A DNA stretch of 64,000 nt from Apiospora phragmitis (lineage: Eukaryota; Ascomycota; Sordariomycetes; Amphisphaeriales; Apiosporaceae), in assembly GCA_038363925.1 (NCBI GenBank), contig JAQQWL010000006.1:4072501-4136500 (forward strand), given 5' to 3'. Shown here piece by piece: positions 54,999 to 64,000 of the stretch (position 1 is the stretch's first letter; each line of letters begins with the position of its first letter). The notes beneath the pieces are model-generated. The model saw nothing but the letters and a program-made list of their open reading frames with translations, had not been told where the DNA came from and made no database searches. A program made the position numbers and the translations under genes.

Positions 54999-57900
54999 AT
55001 GCCAGCGGCCATGGAAGTAATCAATGGCCCCGATGTCATACCGCAGTCTATGGCAGCCGCGAACGGCAACCTCCAGAGGGAGAGGGACGGGGAGAGGGAA
55101 AGGGAAAGCGAAAGGGAAAGGGAAAGGGAAAGAGAGGAAAGAGCAGGACGTAGCCTGTTACGGGTAAACGAAAAGCAACAGCTTCCGTCGCCGTCCCCAA
55201 CACCACCTCCGACCGACCCTTTTCCCACTTTCGAGGTCACGGCTTCTACCCCGGTAACGTCACAAAATCCGAGACCTGACCCACGAGCCAACGGCCACGA
55301 GAATAGCCACAAGATGGAGGAGCAACCATATGGGTCAGATGGGACCGGCCCGTCGAACGAGTCTGTGGCCAATACCGATGCCGACAACGCCGGTGTGGAC
55401 GACCGCGCGGCGGTACCCCCAACAAGCCAGAAGATGCCGGCTCGTCCGGAAGTCAAGCCTAGGACGCCATCAGTCAGCAGAAAAGAAGGCACCATTGACA
55501 GGATTCGCAAACTGTCGGCATCGCAAATGCAAGCCTTGGCAGCTTCGCCTGACTCTTTGCCAGTCGCTGTGGTTCCTGAGGACCAGCAGCCGGTCACTGC
55601 AGCACCCCTTAGTATCCCACGAAAACCAAATGGGGGTGAATATCCTATGTCGGCTGGTGCTGTTGAGACAGCAGCTCGGCCCTCAATGGCTGAGCAGCTT
55701 CAAGATGGCATCCAATTCGCTATGAACGGGCAGAAAAAGAGTAAGACTCCAAACTCGACCCCTACCACCAGGACTCAGCCTGAGCCTTTGCGACCTCATG
55801 CGCTTTCGGAGGCAATTGGAATAGCCCCCCAGATGGCATCCGAGTTCAGACGACCAGCCGTAGGCTCAAGAACTCTTTCGACCCCTCCCATCAATCGCAT
55901 GGCTCCTACGGGCCCCATCACCACTAAATCCAGTGGTCTCCGTCGCAATTCGTTTAACCCTTCACCTCGCCCGGCTCCTCTAAATCTCGGCGTATCCAGT
56001 AACCACGGCTCTATGCCTCAGCGCAGGGTGTCCACGAAGCAGAAAACGGAGCCTTCAGATGTCGATCGTGGGCATAGCATTGACCCGGTGCCGTCGGCCC
56101 CAATTCAAGGATCTGTACCTCTTCCTCCCATGTCTCTACACACCCACTTGCAACTTGAGCTCGCTGGAGTTCGACCTAGTCCATTATACATTTATCGTCA
56201 TCAGTCTGAGGATATACCGTACGAGTCTAGTGCGCTCAAGTTTGAGCGGCTGCTGAATGCCTTGCTCTTGCCTCCATACCTTGAATCCGCTCTGACGTTC
56301 GGCGCTCTGGCGTGCCTGGATGCCTTTCTGTACACATTTACCTTGCTTCCTCTTAGGTTTGTCATTGCCATCGGCGTCCTTCTTAAGTGGTGGGCCTACA
56401 TGGTCTGGAAAGAGGTCAAGTGGGTGGTGGGCTATGTCTACCAGGGCATCTGGCGTCTTTGGAGGCGGGGCCGCCGGGGTCGAAGTCCGTCCCGAAGCTC
56501 TCGCAATGGCGGTGACAGCCGGACCGCCAGTGAAGCAGAGAGGAGTCGAAGCCGCGTACGGGATAATATTCAGGCCATGGATGCCAAGGTCAATTCGATG
56601 TCGGACCCAGCGCGCTTGAACGGAAACGGTGGATTACACCCGCCAAAGCATGCTCTCCCAAAGAACACGCCGACGGGCATGCGACATCGTAGGACGAAGT
56701 CCATGCCGTCGAACCTCACCTCCTTCCACAAGGCCGATCTTCTTCAGGGCGCAGTCATCGTTTGCAGTTCACTTGCGTTGATGAATGTTGATGCTAGTCG
56801 TATGTACCACTTCATCCGAGCCCAGTCAGCCATGAAGCTCTACGTCATCTTCAACCTTCTCGAGGTTGGTGACCGTCTACTCTCAGCAATAGGACAGGAC
56901 ATTCTCGAGTGCCTCTTCAGTTCTGAGACATTATCGAGGAATAGCTCTGGCCGGTCCAAGATCCTCTTGCCATTCGGCATGTTCTTGTTGACACTGGTAT
57001 ACAATGTGATACATGCTGTCTGCTTGTTCTACCAAGTCATCACTCTTAACGTTGCTGTCAACTCTTACTCCAACGCCTTACTCTCGCTCCTCATGTCTAA
57101 CCAGTTCGTCGAAATCAAAGGTAGCGTCTTCAAGCGCATCGAGAAGGAAAACCTCTTTCAGCTTACCTGCGCCGATGTTGTGGAAAGGTTCCAACTATGG
57201 ATCATCTTGATTATTATTGGTCTACGCAACATCGTGGAGGTAGGAGGTTTATCTGTTCCTGGAGCAGGTAGCGAGGCGGATGGGATGGGTTCTGGGCCAG
57301 GCCTTGTGCACACAGCGTCTAACTTGCCAGCCAGCTTTACCCTACTCCCCTCGTGGATGTTCTCGGGCGAAGTTCTCTCGCCATTTCTGGTTGTGATTGG
57401 TAGCGAGATGCTGGTCGACTGGATCAAGCATGCGTACATCAACAAGTTCAATAATGTCAAGCCCACCATCTACCGACGAATGCTTGATATATTGTGCAAA
57501 GACTACTACACCAATGTAAGTTGCGGCAGCATTCCATGTAATTGACTGCTCGACAAGATTTACTGACAACAGATGTTGTAGGCTTTTGGCGCTCCGGCAC
57601 TGACTCGAAGAATCGGACTTCCGCTACTCCCTTTATCGTGCCTCTTCATTCGGGCATCTGTGCAGATTTACCATATGTTCCTGTCGACACACTTACCACC
57701 GCCAATTCCAACGTCGACGGCGTCGACCGACCTCTCGGTGGAATCGTCGGCTCCATCGTCCCCCGCTATGATGGCCGCGCTTGAGCACCTTGACTCCGTA
57801 ATCCGCAATGCACTAGGGCGTGTCGTTTATGGGCATCCTACTCCTCTCCCCAGGAGCGACCATTCTGGGTCTTCACCTCGGACGACGCCATCGCCCTGCT

Positions 57901-58282
57901 TACCATGGCTACTTTCTTCTTCCTTGCCTGGGTAATCCTGTTGGTCGTCAAGCTGATCCTAGGCATGGCTCTCCTCCGATATTCGCGAGACCGCTATGCC
58001 GCGACGCGGATGAAGGAGCAGAGCATCGTATCGAGGCAGGAGAAACGCGAGAGCTTCTACCAGCCAGGCAAGCGCGTTGGCGGCTTGGGCGCCGTCGAGA
58101 TCGGCGAGGAGCGCCGGCGCATGATCTATGCCGACGATCCCGAGGGTCTGAAGCGCATGGAGGCGCGCGACCGTAAGGGCGCCGAAGCGGCCAAGAAGAT
58201 GGAGATGGGCGACGATGGGCTGGAGAAGGTCACGCGCTACGAGATGATTGCGAAAAAGGATATGGTAGCATATCTTAGGTAA
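54999..58282 (+). CDS. TAPT1/EMP65-family ER membrane protein
   Basis: Two exons, 54999-57515 and 57582-58282, with a clean GTAAGT...TTGTAG intron. The N-terminal ~380 residues are disordered, with an Arg/Glu repeat near the start. The TAPT1 core follows: IPYESSALKFERLLNALLLP, WWAYMVWKEVKWVVGYVYQG, KADLLQGAVIVCSSLALMNV and MYHFIRAQSAMKLYVIFNLL. Further signatures are EVGDRLLSAIGQDI, SNALLSLLMSNQFVEIKGSV and EMLVDWIKHAYINKFNN. Several membrane helices are evident. The yeast homologue Emp65 acts with Slp1 in the ER. The frame breaks at a C4 run (57848-57851), and a likely extra A at 58253-58257 hides the probable natural end at 58266-58268. Both are homopolymer positions. Confidence 0.9.
55077..55140 (+). 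repeat. GGGAAA-type simple repeat encoding Arg/Glu
   Basis: A purine-only tract of GGGAAA/GAGAGG units inside the TAPT1 gene encodes alternating R and E. Its unit length of six keeps the frame through expansion or contraction. Confidence 0.85.
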
Positions 58283-60646
58283 GCAAGCGGTTGTCGTCGC
58301 GTTTCGTCTTTTTACTGTATTGCTTGCTTGTTTTTTTCTCAGCGACAGGGAATCGAAACCCATTACTTGTTCAAGGGCATTTACAGGCGTTAGGCATAGC
58401 GAAGCATATGCATGTCACTTATAGCATCGTATCATTCAAGAACGGATATTCTTCCGATTGATTACTTTGATCGTTAAGGGTGTCTTGCAGTCGAAGCAAT
58501 TGATTCTCTTCGCCATACTCAAGCTTGACGGAAAACCTCCCGGCCAGAAATGACGAGGATAATGTTGGCGAATCAGTCATGGCTCTCGTCACAGGCGTGA
58601 CATGACAATTACGGAACGCAACATCCAGCAGCATGGTGGGCGTTCATTCTGCCCCATCCTTGCGTCCATAACGTGTTGAGGCCCAAATTGCTTTCTTACA
58701 TTAATTGCATGTACCTACTTTACCTAACCTTGCCCGAGATCCGTGTCTGCATGCTGTACCTCCTTGCCCGAGCACCGACGATCCAACCCACCTGGCAAGA
58801 CTTCAAGTTACGTAACCCATCGGCTGTGATATGTTGGCATTGCTCAATGTGAGGGACGAACCTGCTTCATTTGGTATCTCTGATCCGCCCCTACATACAT
58901 GTTGTTTATTCATGCGGGCTCCCTCAATTAGACTTCCCGCGAGCCTTAGACGGAAGAGGCAGGTAAACAGTGATCAGCTTAGCCAAGTTTTCGTCCTCCG
59001 CCCTTTTTCTCCGCCAGTCTCCAAGCTCGTTCCCAAACCTGGCGGCATTGAACACGTCGGCAAACTCAAAATACCCTGCTTATCTGCAGTAAACGATCGA
59101 CCATCGTCTTCCTGCGGATGTTCGTTCCTTCAAGTTGTGTTGGCCTGGCTGTGCCGTCTGCCTGCTCAACGTGCTTTGCATGGTTATGTATTACGGATGC
59201 CACTTTCCCAATTGCCTACTTCTTATCTATCTGCTATCTCGCTTCTTCTCCAAGAGAAATCAGCGACGATTGGCGGCACTCGCGGTGTTGGCGGCATTGA
59301 AGCCAAGAAGGATTGGGGTCAATACGCCTGTAGGGGTACCTTATCGGAATCAGAACCGTGTCTCCCTCTCCTAGACTGCCACCCCGCGCTACCTTACGCA
59401 GACCTATGTCAAGACTCGCCCACAATCCTTCCCCAGATCCGATTCCTCCGTCCTGTCAGATTCAAAAGGCGGAGAGAATGAGAGGGTGAGCTAACCAAGC
59501 CCCCGTAGGCCTTGAACCCAGCATTTGCTACAGCATTCTCTTAGCTCAATGAAGAGAAAGCTCAAGTGGTTAGCAGGATGGCATTAGGTCAGTTTACTAC
59601 CATCGGGACTCGGATTGGGCATGAGCAGACAAGGTGAAGCAATCGCCAAATAGATGGTGGGACTCTAATAAGCAACACTATTGTGCAGCGTGAAGCGGCT
59701 CAAAATATACATACATACAGAGGCAATTACCCCAGCCCAACCCTGGCTCTGATCTCCGCGAAGCCGCCTGTGTGCGAAACCGCCGAGTTGGGGTTGCAGC
59801 TTGGCAACCCAAGCACTTTCCCGAAGAGCAACCAATGCCCGTGAATCAATGCCCACGTGGTACATGCCGTTGCTATTCACGGGTGGTGTGGAGGAATTCT
59901 CGGAATGCTAGAGCCAAAGTAAGAATGAGGCTATCGGCATATTTCCTCTTCTTGGTATGATGAGCGCGACTGCATTGGAACTCGCAGATGGTTTCGGAGC
60001 AGGTGGTATCGTCGCCAAGCCCATTGCATCTACGCTGTGTTGGACTTGGGCAGTGTATTTATTGTCTTTACAGTGGAAGCGAACACGGCCAAACGTCAGC
60101 TACGCCTGACTCACGCCAGAACATAGAAGCGACCAAAAGGGCCACCAAGATGACGGCAGAAGCAATGGAGAAAGGGCACGCTCCCGTTCCCGCATGGCCC
60201 TTGTAAGGCGGCTAAGCTAAAGTACCTACCCGTTTGAGGCATCAGCTCGCCCGGTAGTGTGCCTGACTGGATAGCCTGCATGAGCCCACGGAGCCGGAGG
60301 GTGGGTGCGGATTGTGCCACGATCTCCGTCTTTGCAGGCCGACCGACCTCTCGGCAGCGCTTCGCAGCATCGCCGAAGCAATGCCATGCAAATGCATACT
60401 GGCGTAAATAGGAGAAACGCGATGAGTGAAGATGGGAAGGAGCATGGATATAAATGCCCTATTGTCCCCTGCCAACAACACTGAACTCGAAGCTTTCTGG
60501 TCACCAGCCAGCCCTCTGCACCTGTCTCACGTTCACTCCAACTCCAACTCCCCATTGACTTATCCATTCGTTCGAATAGTTCACCCTCCAGCTTAGACGT
60601 TCAGAATCACACGACTCTAGATCCCAGTAGCCCACCATCTGTCACC
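58283..60646. other. Long intergenic stretch with an uncertain ORF
   Basis: A 216-codon plus-strand frame (58831-59481) exists, with two other open frames across its second half. One of these would encode CHFPNCLLLIYLLSRFFSKR. None shows a domain. Composition is not clearly coding, so no gene is called. The last 150 bp are the promoter and 5' UTR of the cutinase. Confidence 0.4.
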
Positions 60647-61425
60647 ATGAAGTTCACCCTCTCGCTCATGGCCGCGGCCCTTGCGGCTTCCGTGTCTGCC
60701 AGCCCGATTAACAACTCCATCGTCATCGACATCGACGAGCAGGACCTTGCGAAGATCCAGGCCTACGAAGCCGAGATCCGTGCGACCGTCGGCACCACTT
60801 CCAATGAGTTCCTCGACGGCGGGTGCCGCGACGTCGTCCTCGTCTTCGCGCGAGGCACTGGCCAGTCTGGCAACATGGTAAGATCCACGCGCTCTGCCTC
60901 TCCTCTATATTGTGCCCGGAAGTATGAAAATTGATGGGATGAATCAATAGGGGAGAGATGCCTGGGCCTGCCCTGGCCAACGCCCTGAAGTCGGCGCTGG
61001 GCGATGCACGCGTCGCGGCACAGGGCGTGGCGTACTCGGCCTCGCTCCTGGGCAACCTGAACAGCGGCGGTGCGCCGGCGTCCGAGGCGCAGTCGATGGC
61101 GACCCTGATCGGGCAAGTCGCGTCCAAGTGCCCGTCCGCCTCCATCGTCATCGCCGGCTACTCGCAGGGTGCCGCCATGGTGCACCGCGCCGCCGAGAAG
61201 CTCACCACAGCAGCACGGGCACGCGTCGCGGCCGCCGTCACGTTCGGCGACACCCAGAAGGCGCAGGACAATGGTCGTGTTCCCACCATCGATGCGGGCC
61301 GCACCCGCATCTTCTGCAACAGCGGCGACCGCGTCTGCGAGGGCACGCTCATCATCACCGGGGCGCACAGCGATTATACCAGCAGCGTGGCGCCCGCCGT
61401 CAGCTTCATCATGTCCAAGGTCTAA
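60647..61425 (+). CDS. Secreted cutinase (CE5 esterase)
   Basis: A serine esterase that cleaves plant cutin; secreted. The signal peptide is MKFTLSLMAAALAASVSA. Exon 1 (60647-60877) ends after FARGTGQSGNM, which holds the oxyanion/first-motif region. A GTAAGA intron leads to exon 2 (60951-61425). The nucleophile is in VIAGYSQGAAMVH. The catalytic Asp and His sit in FCNSGDRVCEGT and GAHSDYT, with disulfide cysteines at the usual places. Reconstructed length is about 234 residues, normal for the family. The junction at 60950 leaves one G too many for the frame, inside a GGGG run. The gene fits a plant-associated fungus. Confidence 0.92.
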
Positions 61426-64000
61426 TAAGACACAACGCCATTGGGAAGGCAAGCGGGAATTGAGCGCGGGAGGATGGAAAACGATTCTTTTCGAAAAAGG
61501 TCGGTGCCAGGTGGTACGATGTGGGGGGAGCACATTAGCTACCTACTACATACTCTAAGATTCCTTTCCCAAGAGAGTGGTCGGGTACTGCAGAGTGATG
61601 TGACCTACGATCCACTATTACTTCCTGCGCCGTTCCGGCGGCTTGGATTTCGAGTTCTGCCCTTGTTTCTTGCTGCCCTAAGAAACTAACCTCACCGCTG
61701 GATCGGATGTGGAAATAGACACCGCAATCTGGGGAAGTGGGCTGGAACCCGTTGCGCAGGCGCTGTAATTGGATGAAGGGACGCCGGTTCCGTCGGGAAC
61801 GGGGCTTCTGGTCGATGTATCGGACGGTGAGCTTATGTCAAGACCAGAGTGTTCGCGTCGCAGCCAGTCGTCGATAAGTTCTACAGAAACCGCCGGCGGA
61901 TAGGGCCAGAACGGACAGGGGAGGAATTGGGGGGGGGGTACCTTGCAGGCTGGGTGGGGGTCAAAAAGCCTGCAAGAATAAGCCCCTGTCATCCTTCTAT
62001 CCCACCGCGAACTTCTGCGCCTACCACTTTCGCATTCCGTCTTTCTTGATGGATGAGAAGGATCAAATCAAGTAGTCATAACTCAAAGGCTTCATCAATG
62101 CGCACCAGGGGTTGTTTTGCCGCGCTCCCATCATCCTCATTGTCTGGTGGAATACCGCTGCCTAAGCCCACCTTTCTCTTTAGGTGGGTAATATAACAGT
62201 TCTGCATATATGTAGCCGCGCTCGGCGAGATCCGCCGGAAGCCAGCTAGGCTAGGCTGTCAAGCTATCAGCCCTAAGACACGCTGTGGGTTTCGTCTTCT
62301 TCTCTTCTTCGCCGATAGCACCGACCGCAGAATGGGATGGGATGGGATCGACGATGCTAGCACATGCACATATTACACAGCCGGGTCGTCGCTGTAAAAG
62401 GCCAAGTCCCTATCTACCTCCTGCCTCTTGAGGGAGCAAGAGCTCCGTAGAGAGGGCCGATGCGGAGGGTGTGGCATGGTATTATATACCTTCAGCCCCG
62501 TCAAGTTACTGGTTTACCGATGGAACTGTCTCTCTTATGCCGCAGCATGATACGTCATGGTACGCGTGTGTCCGCTTCTCTCTCCTATGAATCGGGAGCG
62601 ACATGCCAACCGACAAATGGTTGTGCCTACCCGCCGTCTTTCTTTTTCTCGTATGTCCGTCTGCACCCTCGGAGGTAGGTTCGGAGAAGTCAGCCTCAGC
62701 CAACCCCAAGCATTCAGTTCCAGAGACATTGCCAAGTACACATTGGCGGATTCCTTGGTCCGAGCTATGAAAGATTGGAACTCTTCGGCACACGCGCCTT
62801 CTCTTCTAACGCGCCGAGCCGCGACGGGGCGGCTGTGTGCTTACTCCGTCCCGTTTCCACAATATGGGAATACTGGGGTCTATTATAGGATAGGGCATAG
62901 CGGTAGGGAGCGCCTGCTCATCATACAGCCATCGCGTTCCGCCCCAGAGTATTTCCAATGCCACGGAGCCGGGCCTCGCCCCTGGAACGAATCCCTTGAA
63001 AAGCAAGCTCGGGACGCGAAATAAGGGGATCCACTGGGGCTGGGGCTCAAGAAAATCAAGGTGCTAGATATAGGAACCCGTGCCGCATAGACACAGCCTC
63101 AGTGGTTCCATACCCTCCACATTTGATGGCTTTCCCACTCGACTGACGCCTGAAGGGGACTATGAGTGTCGGCTCGAGTAATCCCTATCAATCATCTTTT
63201 CGACGTCAAAGCAGCCGCCGCATATACTATTGGGGCTCTCAAAATGACAGTGGAGTCCCTCCAGGATTGTTCCCTCCTTTGGTAAACAAACGCGGCACAG
63301 CATACCAACTCAGTCAGCTTGGCAACGTCTTTCAAGAGGGATTGCGTATGCAATAGTTAAGTGCTGATCAACCACTATGTAAGCAGGTCACTAAGTGACG
63401 TATTGACCTCTTCTTACGAATACCCACGATTGACTGTGACCTGGATTTCGTAGCACTTGCATGCTCATACAGTCCGTGTGTCCGGGATTCAGTGTGGTGT
63501 TTGGCACATTCTGAACCCCGCGCAGTCCCCGTTGTCTTTGTATTCTCATATCTCGAATCTTCCGGGTAGGGAGTCAGTAGCGGCGCTGCACTGCCCAGTA
63601 CTACACTTGAACTAATTTGATAAGGACGGCGGACTTTAGCTGGTCGGTCGGTTCCGACTGATTCTAATTTATGCCGTGCTCCCCCGCTCCCCAAAAGCAA
63701 AGAGGGTCGGTACGAAAATACGATGCATCTCCTAGTATGTGGGCAGTCACATCCAGATGCAGGCGGGCGGCGCATGGCGCGGCTTTGCTCCAATGAGACG
63801 ATGCGATCTAAACAAGTTTGCGTTGCCTTGCCAGGGGGAGAGGGTAGTGGCTACACATATAATAGTGGGTAGTCCCTTCACGACGACGAAGAACTGCGCC
63901 GTAGCCATACATGGAATAATTAGTCCACTCAGCCCGTGCCGTGTGCTGCTGACTTATCACGGCAACGGGACTCTTGCCTAACCCTGCAGTCACACACATA
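61426..64000. other. Long right-end stretch without supported genes
   Basis: Several short or overlapping frames on both strands (for example 62557-63024 plus, 63368-63793 minus), none with a domain, splice logic or signal peptide. A G9 run lies near 61930-61938. A gene could begin beyond the right edge. Confidence 0.5.

Noticed and set aside
58831..59481. 216-codon plus-strand ORF
   Set aside because: No domain, overlapping open frames in other readings, composition not clearly coding; kept only as a note.
59490..59590. GGTTCAAGGCC on the minus strand, possible tRNA
   Set aside because: The arms on both sides of the loop are not complementary and no acceptor stem is found.
1..64000. CRISPR arrays or bacterial operon features
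   Set aside because: No spaced identical repeats; intron-bearing genes and a nuclear-type tRNA intron show the DNA is eukaryotic.

Overview
The window looks like chromosomal DNA of a filamentous ascomycete. Genes have short GT-AG introns of about 45-95 bp. Typical fungal families are present: cytochrome P450, DUF3328/UstYa, cutinase, AYG1-type hydrolase, CorA-like protein, DUF7702, and an intron-containing tRNA-Leu. A ~9.6 kb AT-rich block has no long ORFs in any frame and many TA-rich words, as left by repeat-induced point mutation (RIP). All protein assignments come from reading the sequence; no database search was possible.

Layout. 1-5.5 kb: a P450 running off the left edge (-), an N2227-type methyltransferase with in-frame stops (-) and a tyrosinase (+). 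5.5-15.5 kb: a transposon graveyard with a lone pogo-type inverted-repeat end, nested Ty1/copia relics and a Tad-like LINE relic. 15.9-18 kb: a UstYa (DUF3328) gene and a small secreted peptide with a Kex2-type KR site. A P450, methyltransferase, tyrosinase, UstYa protein and Kex2-type precursor together match the parts list of fungal dikaritin RiPP clusters (ustiloxin/phomopsin type). I read this as a candidate RiPP locus that is now decayed and split by transposons. 18.6-23 kb: a secreted protein and a membrane protein transcribed divergently, a methyltransferase that lost its SAM-binding loop, and a nucleoside-2-deoxyribosyltransferase-like protein. 23.5-27.5 kb: an eight-exon CorA-like membrane protein. 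30-33 kb: a single-exon methyltransferase and a full-length but dead pogo/Fot1 transposon with TA target duplication. 33.6-44 kb: tRNA-Leu(CAG), a DUF7702 membrane protein, an RGG-rich protein, LUC7 and GPI16 (PIG-T). 45.7-61.4 kb: a hypothetical protein, an RNA-ligase-like gene, an AYG1-type hydrolase, a GPI-anchored repeat protein, a TAPT1/EMP65 homologue and a cutinase. 61.4-64 kb holds nothing I can support.

A theme affects all calls: at least ten otherwise well-preserved genes, including a homologue of the yeast-essential GPI16, show single-base frame breaks, almost all in short G/C (rarely A/T) homopolymers. This pattern suggests residual assembly errors more than real pseudogenes, so frame breaks alone are not used as proof of gene death. 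The in-frame stop codons in the N2227 methyltransferase, the RNA-ligase-like gene and the transposons are different in kind and more credible as real damage.
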